Positions 22,201-32,000 of a stretch of 64,000 bases of DNA are shown piece by piece (the stretch's first letter is position 1; each line of letters starts with the position of its first letter). Origin of the DNA: Symbiodinium natans (lineage: Eukaryota; Sar; Dinophyceae; Suessiales; Symbiodiniaceae). Under the pieces are notes generated by a model, which had not been told where the DNA came from, did not search any database, and saw only the letters and a program-made list of their open reading frames with translations. The position numbers and the translations under genes are program-made. Where the stretch lies: positions 888,501 to 952,500 of the forward strand of contig CAJNDS010002501.1 of NCBI GenBank assembly GCA_905221605.1. Direction: 5' to 3'.

Positions 22201-25200
22201 CAAAACGGCTTAGCATTTCTGCATAGCCCCCACCTCATATACGGACGAAATCCCTAAGCCTCAAACCCCCTTCTCACACCAAAGCCCGCACATTTTCCAA
22301 CCTTGAACGCTTCATCCCTAAAGCCTAAACCCTAAACCCTAAACCCCAATCCGCTTAGTCCTTTCTGTCCGCAGGGGATGAGTATCGGAGCCCAGGTGAG
22401 ACATGGGTGGGGTTGTCGGGCTTGTTGCAACACTGCGCCTAGGTTCTGAGTAGGTTGGCGGTTTGGTGCTCAGGGGTACCATGTAAACCGCCCTTCCCTA
22501 AACACCCAGCACTTGCTGCAACAGTTGAGCAGGAGCGTGGGATTTGCGAATCTGCATACACACTTGGGGGTTTCCGAAAATAGGGGACACCTACAAGATA
22601 CCCCCAAATAGCAGCATTCCCTTCTAAGAAGGACCCCAATATGGTATCCCCTAACTTCGGAAACCCCCACTTTCCCCACATCGCATGAATCCTGAATCTC
22701 AGCTTCCCAGCAGGCATGTCTGAGACCAAGCTCCCTCGAGGTTCACACCGCCACCTTCGTGAGCATCTTCTTGGCCGTGGGTGCTCACAAAGGAGAGGGC
22801 GAATGCCTAAGCCCTAAACCCTAAACCCTAAATTTTAAACCCTAAACCCTAAACCCTAAACCCTAAACCCTAAACCCTAAACCCTAAACCCTAAACCCTA
22901 AACTCGGAGGCTTCTGAAGGGCGGAGGGGAGGTCATGGCCTAGCTTCGTGCTGGACTTCAAAACTAGCAAACATGTGTTGGGGCTTGAATCTGCAGGGTT
23001 TAGGGTTTAGGCTTTAGGGTTTAGGGTTTAGGGTTTAGGTTCCCCATCCTATTCAACTCCCCCCCCCCCATTTTGTCGTTTTTCGTGTTTGCCCTCTTAT
23101 TATAACAAAGTATGTATATCTGTACATTGTGTATTCATATGTACATTGATATATTATATTCATATTCACATCTATTTGTGTTTTTTTGGTTTGTTTGGTG
23201 CGGCGGGGGGGTGGTGGGAAGGTTGGGGTGTAGTTTTCAGCACCCCAGTGCCAGCACACGAAGCCCTACAAACCCCAAGCCCAAGACCCCGAAGACTAAC
23301 CTCCTCGAATCCTTTCTCTCCACTCTCTCCCTCTCTCTCTCTCGCGCTTCTTCTCTTCATTAGATTTTTGTTGGTTATTTTTGTTCTCTCTCTCTCTCTC
23401 TCTCTCTCCCTGAACCCTATATGCCCTAAGCCCTGACCCCTAAACTCTAAGCCCGAACCTCTCTAACCTCTTCCTGTGTCTCGCTCTCTCTCTCTCTCTC
23501 GGGAGGCCTTGCGGCCTTCGCCCTCGGCTCAAAGCTTTTAGAGGATGCGCCTCCGGGCCAGAGGCGGCGGAGAAGTGTCATTTCGGGGGCGGGTTTCATG
23601 TTTAGGGTTTAGGGTTTAGGGTTTAGGGTTTAGGGTTTAGGGTTTAGGGTTTAGGGTTTAGGGCCTTGTTGTCTCGTTACAGGTCGCCTTGATTCGATGC
23701 CCCAACGGATTTTGCGTGCTTTGGGTCTGCTGTTGAAGGGCCTGGACTTCAGAGCCAACACCTCCCACCGAGTGGTTTGTGAGAGGATTCCCTCCCCCCC
23801 CGCCCCCCCAAACTCCCTTTTTCTTGCCTGAACCCTAAACCCTAAACCCTAAACCCTAAACCCTAAACCCTAAACCCTAAACCCTAAACAACCTTACACC
23901 CTTAGTCCGCCACTCTTGGGACCCTGAGCTCCGTGCACGCTGCAGGTGGATTCTCTATCGGGGCATACTGCTCTTCGGCGTTTGCAGCCCGATAGGCCGG
24001 ATTTCGCTCAGATGCTTGTACCCTAAACCCTAAACCCTCAACCCTAAACCCTAAACCCTAAGCCCTAAACCCTAAACCCTAAACCCTAAACCCTAAACCC
24101 TAAACCCTAAACCCTAAACCCTAAACCCTAAACCCTAAACCCTAAACCTGAACCCCTTGATGAGCTTGTATATGAACCCCCTGCTTTGTTTTATTATTAT
24201 TTTTTATTTTTTTTTTTGGGGGGGGGGGTCGGGCTGCCTCGTGTAGCCTCCTAGCCATAATGAAGGGCACCCCCCTAGGGTTGGCTTCGGGTTCAGCGAC
24301 TCAGGCGGGTTTAGGGTTTAGGGTTTAGGGTTTAGGGTTTAGGGTTTAGGGTTTAGGGTTTAGGGTTTAGGGATGAAAGTGTCTGGTCTCCTGGCAGGAA
24401 TCATGATCGGTGCCTACATGGTGGACGAAGTCAAAGGCGCAGGCAGGGTTGTGTACGTGTCCTGGCCATCAAGCTCCGAAAGTGCCTCAAGCATCGGTCA
24501 AGGGTTTAGGGTTTCGTGTCATGTGTAGGAAAGCATCAGCTTGAAGTGATGGAGCCCACACCCTCTGCCTGGTGGAGCGACACTGTTCAGGCACCGGGAG
24601 GTTTCGTTCCTCCACCCCTGATCGTCGACTGCTAGGATAGCATGGCATTTCTACCCGTAAACCCCAAGCCCCTGAACCCGAAACCCTCAACCCTAGGCCC
24701 TGAACCCTAAGCTCTAAACCCTAAACCCTAAACCCTAAGCCCTAAACCCTAAACCCTAAACCCTAAACCCTAAACCCTAAACCCTAAACCCTAAACCCTA
24801 AACCCTAAACCCTAAACCCAACATCTGTGGCAGGCATTGGCTTGCTGCTGTCGGCGGCCACGGGCACGCCTCTCGACTGCCCCTGCTTTCCTGTGGGGGA
24901 ATTTGGGTATAGTGGACTTTTTGGGGTTTTGGGGTTTTGGGGTTTTAGGCTTTAGGGTTTAGGGTTTAAGGGTTTATGGTTTAGGGTTTTAGGGTTTGGG
25001 GTTTTAGGGTTACAAGACGTGAGCCCCCAACCCAAGTGATGAATGTTAAAACCAGAGAACCGTTGCCGCCACTCTGGGCTCCATACAGGAGTACCACAAG
25101 TTTAGCCTGTTCCTTTATCCAGGGGAGCACAATTCCAAGCGCCAACCCTAAACCCCTCAACCCCTCAACCCCTAAACCCCTCAACCCCTCAACCCTAAAC

Positions 25201-26500
25201 TCCCAAACCCCTGAACCCCTAAACCCCTGAACCGGTGGGTTTAGGGTTGACAAGGCTCGTCAAGCTTCTCGGTGCAAGCACTCCGGTTGTTCCGGCCTCT
25301 CCCCAACTCCTCGTTCCCTGCCCCCCCAAAGCGAGTGTTGAGGGTTTTGTGGCTTGGGAACCATGGGTTTCAGAGATTTGAGGGTTTGGGTTCAGGGTAG
25401 GTTGCGACTCGCACAACGCCTTCATGCCAAGCAAGGTTTCTGTACATTGCGATTCCGGAGCTCTTGTTGCCCGCCTTCGAGGGGGAGCAGTCGAGCACGC
25501 CACTTTGGAGATAAGTTCACGGGGGGCGCTCGATGAATTCATCATTTGGGTCGCTCGGGTTTGCTGGTGCCTGTTCGTAGTGCGCGGCCTCCGACAGCTG
25601 ACAAGGCTGGAATCCCTAAACCCTAAACCCTAAACCCTAAACCCTAAACCCTAAACCCTAAACCCTAAACCCTAAACCCTAAACCCTAAACCCTAAACCC
25701 TAAACCTAAACCCTAAACCCTAAACCCTAAACCCTAAACCCTAAACCTAAACCCTAAACCGTAAAAAAGACCGCGGCTCATGGCTGGAACCCCGAAACCT
25801 TAAACCTTAAATCGCATTCGAGGGCTTCAATGGGTTTGGTGTGGCTTGCTTGCTAAGTTCCACGACCCACATTGAGCCCTGAACTCTCTAAACCCTTTAA
25901 GTTGAATTAGGTTTATAGCGTTTCTTGGTTTAGGGTTTAGGGTTTAGCCCTCCAATCCTGGACCCTTTCAACCCTAAACCTTGACATACAATCCTTATGA
26001 AGACATAGGTCAGCGACATTGGCGGCAGTGCTTGGCTTTTCGGTCATGCCGCGTGGGCAGCAGACGTGTATGGAACAGAGCCTAAAGAATTCGGGGCTTA
26101 GGCTTCAAGGTATAAAGTGGAATCCCGTCAAAGTATAGAAGCTCCCCAACACACCCTGTTTTTCTGAGCTACCGCATAGCTTCCCGAATGCTCGGGCTCT
26201 GGCAACTCGTGACTGGGTGCAGCACTCCGAGCCACTCTCCTTATCCCTTTTACGTCGGGGCCACAGATCACCCGAAGCCCTAAACCCTAAACCATCATAC
26301 ATAAACCCCAAAGCCTAAACGTAAAGCCCTAACCCCAAAGATGCACAGGTGGCTACTTCGTATCACGGATACATAGGCCAGTTAGGACGTGCAACCAATC
26401 TCACGTAAACACTCCAAACCCGAAACCTTGAGCCCGGAAATCTGCACAGAAGGGTCCTTGATGCCTGCTTTCAGGGCCTTCCTTGCCATCTGGGTGCCTT
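13184..26500 (+). CDS. ZIP-family (SLC39) divalent metal transporter, multi-exon
   Basis: ZIP proteins are eight-helix membrane carriers that move zinc, iron or manganese into the cytosol. Exons in order: 13184-13228 (signal/TM1-like), 14088-14189, 15345-15380, 15770-15805, 18329-18414, 20347-20419, 21650-21714, 22375-22395, 22741-22792, 23506-23563, 23946-23995, 24398-24436, 24834-24867 and probably 26475-26500. Joined in frame they give classic ZIP signatures: a helix followed by HMLPEA, a helix with TIHSLLEGMSIGAQ (the TM4 histidine/glutamate metal-site motif), then VGAHKGLAAFALGSKLLE (TM5 HK motif) and FGVCSPIGIMIGAY (TM6). Phases agree at most junctions. Introns start with GC (most), GA (one) or GT, and are full of telomere-like arrays. 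The 5' end, the exon at 20347 and the last exon or exons are uncertain. The stop codon was not found. Confidence 0.85.
13334..13411. mobile_element. MITE-like inverted repeat (TTACCTGGGAC ends), in ZIP intron 1
   Basis: The left arm TTACCTGGGACACTCT..TTTACCTACAGTTT is matched on the right by AAACTGTAGGTAAA..AGAGTCCCAGGTAA. It is one of the most regular inverted repeats in the window. Confidence 0.75.
13508..13760. repeat. (TA)n and (GA)n microsatellites
   Basis: ATATATGTATA blocks at about 13508-13635 precede GAGAGA runs at about 13640-13690 and 13725-13755, within ZIP intron 1. Confidence 0.9.
14088..14189 (+). CDS. ZIP exon, helix 2 with AGGILLAAAL
   Basis: After TTTCAG, the frame ends FMRFCNALAGGILLAAAL, equivalent to the conserved F.NAFAGGVFLxxxL helix of ZIP carriers. 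The intron begins GCGACT (GC donor). Confidence 0.85.
15345..15380 (+). CDS. ZIP exon, HMLPEA motif
   Basis: Thirty-six bases between GAGCTGCAG and GTAGGG reading VHMLPEASEAAC. This directly completes the preceding helix to the conserved LxHMLPEA motif, in phase 0. Confidence 0.85.
15453..15502. repeat. (TA)n microsatellite
   Basis: Two TATATA blocks separated by TCGTATG, in the intron after the HMLPEA exon. Confidence 0.9.
15770..15805 (+). CDS. ZIP exon, part of TM3
   Basis: Reads RSYVAFVLGFWD between AAGGAG and GTTCAT. Phase 0 fits both the previous and the next exon. Short for a helix, so a neighbouring microexon may be missing. Confidence 0.6.
15806..18328. other. large ZIP intron, no exon recognised
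   Basis: Holds short telomere-like arrays (for example 15860-15906, 17091-17160, 17973-18028), one MITE copy and several open frames of 60-90 codons without motifs. I see no further ZIP exon here, although a microexon could be hidden. Confidence 0.5.
16177..16293. mobile_element. GGGATGTTCCCCC MITE family, copy 2
   Basis: Starts GGGATGTTCCCCCTTTATAC and ends AGAGGGAACATCCCAA. The subterminal TAACAGTCCTTAATAGGGG is kept, and the centre contains a 14-C run. It lies in the large ZIP intron. Confidence 0.8.
18329..18414 (+). CDS. ZIP exon, cytosolic loop after TM3
   Basis: Bounded by CTGCGCAG and the canonical donor GTAAGT. Reads VEEYECQCQCMAEDDQKFVQ then LKAGEPHL. The cysteine-rich acidic stretch fits the variable metal-binding loop of ZIP proteins. 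The TTTAGGG array starts about 20 bases past the donor. Confidence 0.8.
19106..19330 (+). CDS. unidentified open frame inside ZIP intron
   Basis: An open frame whose core reads PAEKYGWHTRAYIYPHDGLN then VHIYKEAMVASKKKGYVDKM. It looks like real protein but not ZIP, and its codons are less GC-ending than the ZIP exons. A second open frame (about 19320-19472, ends with stop) includes DARIKFSAYRCEREIGAYAQ. Around 19291-19352 a short inverted repeat (GCTGCAACTGGATACT and its imperfect complement) separates the two. It could be an inserted gene fragment or a missed exon of another gene. No family is recognised. Confidence 0.4.
   Translation: MSGCVGPAEKYGWHTRAYIYPHDGLNVHIYKEAMVASKKKGYVDKMSIPLMAADAGKHDVMNVCCNWILCFRHV
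19497..19600 (-). repeat. CCCTGAA / CCCTAAA array
   Basis: Starts as a run of CCCTGAA variants and grades into perfect CCCTAAA units. Confidence 0.9.
20347..20419 (+). CDS. possible ZIP loop exon
   Basis: After GCCAG the frame reads AESSVNPLSRLYERTSFENV with GC-ending codons. It precedes TM4 as a hydrophilic loop should. The phase with the previous exon does not match simply, so one junction is misplaced or an exon is missing. Confidence 0.5.
20574..20672. mobile_element. diverged MITE of the GGGGGTTTCCGAA family
   Basis: The right end is the complement of GGGGGTGTCCGAAAATTGGG; the left end AAAATAGCGGGTACCCC is only weakly similar. Compare 22564-22670. Confidence 0.4.
20771..20859. mobile_element. 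GGGATGTTCCCCC MITE family, copy 3
   Basis: Starts TTGGGATGTTCCCCCTTACA and ends ATAAGGGGAACATCCCAA. The flanking CAGGG/CCCTG extends the inverted repeat. Lies in the ZIP intron before TM4. Confidence 0.85.
20988..21260. repeat. (GTAT)n and (TA)n microsatellites
   Basis: Runs of TATGTATG at 20988-21032 and TATATA blocks with a palindromic arrangement at 21180-21255. Confidence 0.9.
21650..21714 (+). CDS. ZIP exon, TM4 with HSLLE
   Basis: Reads SSSVTGFFLLVMLTIHSLLE. The helix ending HSLLE corresponds to the HSVFEG metal-site helix of ZIP carriers. The exact 5' edge is uncertain. The intron begins GCTCCG (GC donor). Confidence 0.85.
22375..22395 (+). CDS. ZIP 21-nt microexon GMSIGAQ
   Basis: Seven codons between CCGCAG and GTGAGA reading GMSIGAQ. 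They complete TM4 as HSLLEGMSIGAQ, the expected HSxxEGxxxGxQ motif. Phase 0 on both sides. Confidence 0.85.
22564..22670. mobile_element. MITE-like inverted repeat, GGGGGTTTCCGAA family type copy
   Basis: Left end GGGGGTTTCCGAAAATAGGG; right end complement of GGGGGTTTCCGAAGTTAGGG. About 107 bases, no coding capacity, between two ZIP exons. Diverged relatives are at 6370-6497 and 20574-20672, with a solitary end near 59263. Confidence 0.7.
22741..22792 (+). CDS. ZIP exon, TM5 with VGAHK
   Basis: After CCTCGAG reads VHTATFVSIFLAVGAHK plus one base. The best junction to the next exon uses a GA donor (GAGAGG), giving AHKGLAAFALG, the conserved HKG motif of TM5. Confidence 0.85.
22811..22903 (-). 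repeat. CCCTAAA array at intron start
   Basis: Thirteen units starting within 20 bases of the TM5 exon's donor. Confidence 0.95.
23328..23502. repeat. (CT)n microsatellites forming polypyrimidine tract
   Basis: CT runs at about 23328-23345, 23383-23408 and 23481-23500. The last abuts the acceptor GGGAG of the next ZIP exon and probably serves as its polypyrimidine tract. Confidence 0.85.
23506..23563 (+). CDS. ZIP exon, LAAFALGSKLLE
   Basis: Continues TM5 as GLAAFALGSKLLEDAPPGQ, matching the HKGxAAFALG motif of ZIP proteins. The intron begins GCGGCG (GC donor), and joining to the next exon gives an in-frame AGG codon. Confidence 0.85.
23601..23663 (+). repeat. TTTAGGG array near intron start
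   Basis: Nine units beginning about 38 bases after the preceding exon. A CCCTAAA array in the opposite orientation (23829-23888) sits near the end of the same intron. Confidence 0.95.
23946..23995 (+). CDS. ZIP exon, TM6 with SPIG
   Basis: After GCTGCAG reads WILYRGILLFGVCSPI plus one base. The equivalent ZIP helix ends TPIGIAIG. The intron begins GCCGGA (GC donor). Confidence 0.85.
24021..24148 (-). repeat. CCCTAAA array in ZIP intron
   Basis: About eighteen units, starting 26 bases past the TM6 exon. A TTTAGGG array (24308-24372) closes the same intron about 25 bases before the next exon. Confidence 0.95.
24398..24436 (+). CDS. ZIP exon, GIMIGAYMVDEVK
   Basis: After CTGGCAG; completes SPIGIMIGAYMVDEVK in phase. 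The GC donor GCGCAG keeps phase with the next exon. Confidence 0.8.
24713..24818 (-). repeat. CCCTAAA array ending near an acceptor
   Basis: Fifteen units ending about 15 bases before the acceptor GTGGCAG of the next ZIP exon. Confidence 0.95.
24834..24867 (+). CDS. ZIP exon, TM7
   Basis: After GTGGCAG reads IGLLLSAATG(T), matching the AxxAGTFLYV helix of ZIP proteins up to the AGT/ATGT point. The intron begins GCCTCT (GC donor). Confidence 0.7.
25613..25760 (-). repeat. CCCTAAA array
   Basis: About twenty units with two CCTAAA contractions. Confidence 0.95.
26475..26500 (+). CDS. possible ZIP C-terminal helix exon
   Basis: After CTTTCAG reads AFLAIWVPW, and the phase fits the previous exon. 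It lacks the expected FLYV, so this is tentative. A later frame near 27910 (GAISLVLAVG then stop) could be the C-terminus instead. Confidence 0.3.
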
Positions 26501-26779
26501 GGATGCCATTCATGTAGGGTGTTGGGTTCGCTTGTTCACTCGTGTTACACTCAACCAGGATTTTGGGTTTAGAGTTTAGGTTTAGAGTTTAGGTTTAGGG
26601 TTTGGGGTGTTCGAATTCCGTGTTGGTTGCTTTACGTTACTTACTGGGGGCCTAAGAAAGTCCCCGCAAATTGTGGCTTAGCGAAAGCGCAGCCCCAAAT
26701 CTGAAGCCTGAACCCAGAACCCTACAGTTACATCACCCGTTTCTGACGCGGGTGCTGGACGTTAGGACAGCCTAGTCGA

Positions 26780-26995
26780 GTCAAGTTCATAAAACACTCT
26801 ATATATGTATATATGTATATATGTATATGTGTATATATATATATATGTAGATAGGTGTGTGTGTGTATACATATATATATATAAGCACGTATTTCATTCA
26901 TGCCATTTTAATGTTTGTTGCTACATATATAGCCTCACTTTTTTTGGCGAACCGAAGCTTTTAGGTGTATATACATATCTATCTATCTATGTATG
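26780..26995. repeat. (TA)n / (CTAT)n microsatellites
   Basis: TATATGTATA blocks at 26800-26885 and CTATCTAT near 26975. Nothing else is recognised between 26.5 and 28 kb except short telomere-like arrays. Confidence 0.85.
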
Positions 26996-27969
26996 CTTAA
27001 TGCTCTTGTTCTTGCAACATGTATCGCCTCCCGTTTGGCGACCGAAGTTGTTCGGAAATCCTGGCTCAGGTTTAACGGGCGCCCTCAAACCAAATGGCCA
27101 GCAGGCCGGGTCTGCTGATGCTCAGGGTTTTTAGGGTTTAGGGTTTAGGGTTTAGGGTTTAGGGTTTCCGCTTTAGGGCTTAGCGTATGGGATCCGGTCG
27201 GACTTGCGTCGTTCGATCAGCGAAGTAGCGGATTGCCTACTGGGGTCACACAAAGAACCTGCAGCTTCAAGAATGATCTTGTCTATTCGTTGTAGACAGG
27301 AATCAATCAAAGCGGCTGAGTTCAAGAACTCTAAACCCTAAACCCTAAACCCTAAACCCTAAACCCCAAACCCTAAACCGTGGAGAAGCATCCTCTCGTG
27401 AATCTTTCAGCTTCAGCCAAAAGATGAAGGCGGGAGTCGAGCAGAAATGACTCTTAAGATTGCGACCCCAAGGGCCTGGCTTTTGGGGTTTAGGGTTTAG
27501 GGTTCAGGTTGATTCGCAAAGTCCTCAAGTTCAGACAGGCCAGTCTACACAGTTCTGGAAGCTGTGGGTTCTGACTCATCGCTGGAATGTCTATGGCGGG
27601 AACCCTGAACCCCAACCCCCCCCCCCCCCCCGCCCCCTGTAAGATGAACCTCCTACCCCATGTTCCAAACGGCATCTCACATCTGAGGAAGGCATCCGGT
27701 CCATGAAGCTGCCTGAGGGATCGAGCTTCAGGCGTTAGGGTTTAGGGTTTTTTTACAGGGGTCGGAATCATTACTAGTCGTGTTCCCTAATGAAATCTTA
27801 AGGCCCCTATATTAGGGTTTTAGAGTTTCGGGCTTAGGGCCGTTTCTGTTTATCGGCTTCTGGCTTGGCTCCCAGCACCCAACCCAAGGGCAAAGGAAAG
27901 CAAGGAAGGAGCCATTTCCTTGGTCCTTGCGGTGGGATAAGACGCTTCAAGAGCTGGCTTCATCGGGCA

Positions 27970-28040
27970 TTTAGGGTTTAGGGTTTAGGGTTTAGGGTTT
28001 AGGGTTTAGGGTTTAGGGTTTAGGGTTTAGGGTTTAGGGT
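27970..28040 (+). repeat. TTTAGGG array
   Basis: Ten perfect units. About 30 bases downstream an ATG at 28070 opens MAAKRAATKIARAQNGSG, which could be the first exon of the WD40 gene but is unproven. Confidence 0.9.
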
Positions 28041-29000
28041 TCGAGAACAAGGGTTGGCATTTTGATATCGATGGCGGCCAAGCGAGCTGCCACAAAAATC
28101 GCCAGAGCCCAAAACGGCTCGGGCTCTCATTGAGCCTTAAGGCGCTGCCTGTTGATTTCAACTCTAAGCCCTGAACCCGAAATCCGAAACCCTAAGCCCT
28201 AAACCCTGAACCCTGAACCCTGTAACCCTAAACCCTCAACCCTGCCTTTTCAAGAAAGTCTGACATTTGGCGAGGGTTTAAGGCCCTTGCATGCCAGCAG
28301 CCAGTACCACCGAGCCGACAACAGTCCAGCGAGGTGTGGGTGGTGGGGGGGGGGGGGGTTCTTCATCTTGGGGCATTTTGGGGCATAGAGTTTATAGGGT
28401 TTAGGCCTGGTACCCCCGAAGGTTCGTAATCGTGGGGTTCGCGGATTAGCCAGCCACCTCCCTACATCCAGTTGTAGCCTCAACTTTCGGGCCCTAAATC
28501 GTAACCCGAAACCCTAAACCCTTCACCAACACTGTTAAAATCAGAGTTTGCCGAAGCTATTGCATTCAAAGCTCATGTGCACCAGTTGTTTTTGGGCAGA
28601 GAAGCTCGCTTCCTGAACCCCAGAACCCTAGAACCTAAACGGTATAAACCCTCAACCGACTGTCCCAGGACCGCGCACCATTTTCATCGTTGCCTTTGCG
28701 GGTTCCAGAGGTTTAGGGTTTAGGTTTTAGGTTTTAGGGTTTAGGGTTTAGGGTTTAGGGATCCCTGAAAGAGAGCTTTTGGACGTTGCTAAGCAGACTT
28801 CGTCCAGCGAAGCCTGGCACGGCAACAGTTGAAGAGGGGCGTAGAGCTAGGCCCTTGAGCCCTATAAGCCCTATAAACTCTTTGAACCCTATAGCCCCTA
28901 AACCCGATGAACCCTATGAACCCTAAAAGGGTTGGAGCAGTAGACGCAATGGAAGATGGCCCCAAGAAGGACTCTTAAATGTTCCCGGCGCGCGGCTCAG

Positions 29001-29059
29001 GTCGTGATCACATGCAGCATCGACTACCTCATCCGTACATGGGATGTGCCTGGGCACTG
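29001..29059 (+). CDS. WD40 exon, VITCSIDYLIRTWDV
   Basis: After CGGCTCAG reads VVITCSIDYLIRTWDVPGH and ends at GTTGAG. The telomere-like array starts within 10 bases of the donor. Confidence 0.75.
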
Positions 29060-32000
29060 GTTGAGGGTTTAGGGCTTAGGAGTTTAGGGGCTTAGCGTGT
29101 AGGGTTTAGGGTTGAGAGTGCCTAGGGAACCCTACAAACCTGAAACCCTAACTGCGAAAGGAAGGGTTCGAAGTCCGAAGTACCGGTGTGGGGGATCTAC
29201 ATCATGAGGCCCTTTCATACCCTAAACCCTAAACCCTAAACCCTAAACCCTAAACCCTAAACCCATACGATAATGGAGACTGACTCGACAGGGATCCGGA
29301 AGTTAGACCAGAGCCTCTCTCCAAGCCCCCAAGACAAGGCAAAGACTTTCAAGATGCTTCAGGCCGGGAGTTTCTTGAGGCTGAAGGTTTAGGGTTTAGG
29401 GTTTAGGGTTTAGGGTTCTGGGTTTAGGGTTCTTAGGGTTCTTAGGGTTCTTAGGGTTCTTAGGGTTCTTAGGGTTTAGGGTTCATAGGGTTTAGGGTTT
29501 AGGGTTTAGGGTTTAGGGTTTAGGGTTTAGGGTTTAGGGTTTAGGGTTTAGGGTTTAGGGTTTAGGGTTTAGGGTTTAGGGGGTTGCGGGCTTTCGGGCA
29601 TCTCTGCACAGAGCGAGGGGGATTCAGCAGCCCTGCCGAGACCCCAAAGATTGGATCATTCCAAGCCCCTTAAACCCTACACCCCAAACCCCAAACCCCA
29701 AACCCCAAACCCCAAACCCCAAACCCTAAACCCTAAACCCTAAATCCTAAACCCTAACCCCTAAACCCTAAATCCTAAACCCTAAACCCTAAACCCTAAA
29801 CCCTAAACCCCAAACCCTAAACCCTAAACCCTAAACCTACACCCAGTGTTCCCGAATCTCGATCGAGGCCAGAAGCTTTAATCTTTTCAGGAGCCAAAAC
29901 AATCAGAAAAAGATTGTGATCATACCTTTTACAAATGCGGGTTTCGGGTTTAGGGTTTCGGGTCTCGGGTTTAGGGTTTAGGGTTATGCTGCTCTGCATC
30001 AATGCAATTTTGGGAGTGGGCGGGCCGGTGCCGCTTTCGAAGCCTGTGGGTGGTTGGTTGCATGCTGCAAGGGTGAAGCAGGTCTTCCGCCGCCCGACAT
30101 GTCCAGTTTCGCGTAATGCCCTCGATCTTTGCAAGAAGTCTAGTACACGTATGGAGAGGATATAATTTCATTGGTGAACTGTTGACCATGGCTGAGATTG
30201 AGTGTTCCATGCACACTCTGGGGGTTGCCTCCGTGACTTCACAAATGGGGTGCACGATTTCGAAAGCCCACGAGGCTTGCAACGCCCAAAGCAACTCTGC
30301 ACCAGGGTCCCCCGTCCCATCCATATCCATTGTATGTTGGTATACGATAGCTCACTCCGAAACGAGAGCTTGGCAACTCTCTCCCACGTGCGGTGAGCTC
30401 CCACCCTCCCATGTTTGACGCACTCAGTGCAGGAGTTCGAGGGGCACCTGAACTTCGTGAACCAAGCGGTGCCCTATCGCGAGGCACGGGGTCATGCATG
30501 CCTGCTTTCATGAGAACTCTCCTATACACCCCCCAAAGCCTATGAACCCACGGAACGGTGACTAAGATAGCTTCGAACGTGCGCCCCTGATTTGCACGTA
30601 TCTAAAAGTTCCCCACGTCAAGTGGAAGAGCTTGGGGTTGTAATCCCCTTAACCCTAGACTGAGACTGGGCAGGCTTTAAGGATAATTTCCCTCACCGGG
30701 CTTAAGAGGACCCTATTCCGGAATATTTTTCAGAGTGTTTAAAGGGCCAACCTTATAAGTTATCCATAGCAGTTGGGCTGCACCCTGGATGCAAGGACAA
30801 GATCTTGTCCTGCAGCGACGACTACACCTGCCGCCTCTGGAAGATGGGGGAGCGCCACAGTTCGGCCACAACAACATGTCTCAACGTGGACAAGCGAAGA
30901 GCTTTTGCGGGGTGAGCTGTTAGTGACTCAAACCCTAAATTAACCCCTAAACCCTAGACCCTAGACCCTAAACCCTAAACCCAGAGTGAGTGGCTCCGCG
31001 TACATTGCTTATCACTTTTGGGGGCATCCCAGCCTATCCCCAGCTGCGGAGCTGTCTGCTGAAGGAGCCAGGGCAGCCAGGCGAGCTCCTCTTCACGTGC
31101 CCCAGCTTGTGGACCCCTTCAGGCTTCATGTGTATTGGAAGATACCTACAGGCCTGACAAGGGGCTCCCATGTATTAACTTTGTGGCCCAAGTGCCTTTT
31201 AGTTCCACGGACTCTAGCTTGTACCTTACAGGAGGGGTAATAGGCCAATCATTAAGGTACTCTTCCTTTCTTGAAGGATCATTCAAGTTACCCCCGATAG
31301 GGGCCAAGACCTTGCAATAGTGCCTGGCGTGGTTTCTCGTTCCGCTGGCCAACAGCGCCTCAGGTATTGGATTAACATGTTCCCCTTGAAGGCTTGCCCC
31401 GCGACCAGAAGAGTGAAGAAGGGATTAGGGCTGCAGGCCTTCTTCCATTCGCTTGGTGTTCCGAAATGGCTCAGGGTTATCAGTGGCGGAAAAATCAGAG
31501 TCTTCCGTTCTGAGTGGGAAAACGTACTGTGGATCTTTCTCAACTCCGCTGATGTAGACTTCACCTCCGTCCCAATCAGAGTGAATGCCGAACAAACAGG
31601 ACTTGGGTTTTGATCTTTTGCACTTGTGTTATCTCCCAATGTCCCTTGTTTGTGTTGCGTTGGGTTTCGGGGTTTGCATTTCGGGTCCTGACATTGTCGG
31701 ACCATTTGTTGGCTTGGTAGCCCAGCGGCACCCTTGTGCCCCGTTTTTGGGGTTCTAGTTTGTTTTTACAAAAGTAGCCAACGATAACGAGACCCTTATC
31801 AGAATAGGGTTGCTTTGCTACGCATACACCTGTTTGGTTAGGCCAAGAAGTGCCCATTCAGATGAACCCCTCCATTGGGGCTTTCGGGCTTAGGGGTGGG
31901 TTGTCCCCCTTGTACGAACAGTCCTTAATGGGGATTATAGAAGGGCTACTAGAATCCCCGTTAAGGGCTGCTAGTATAAGGGGGGGAACTTCCCAAGACT

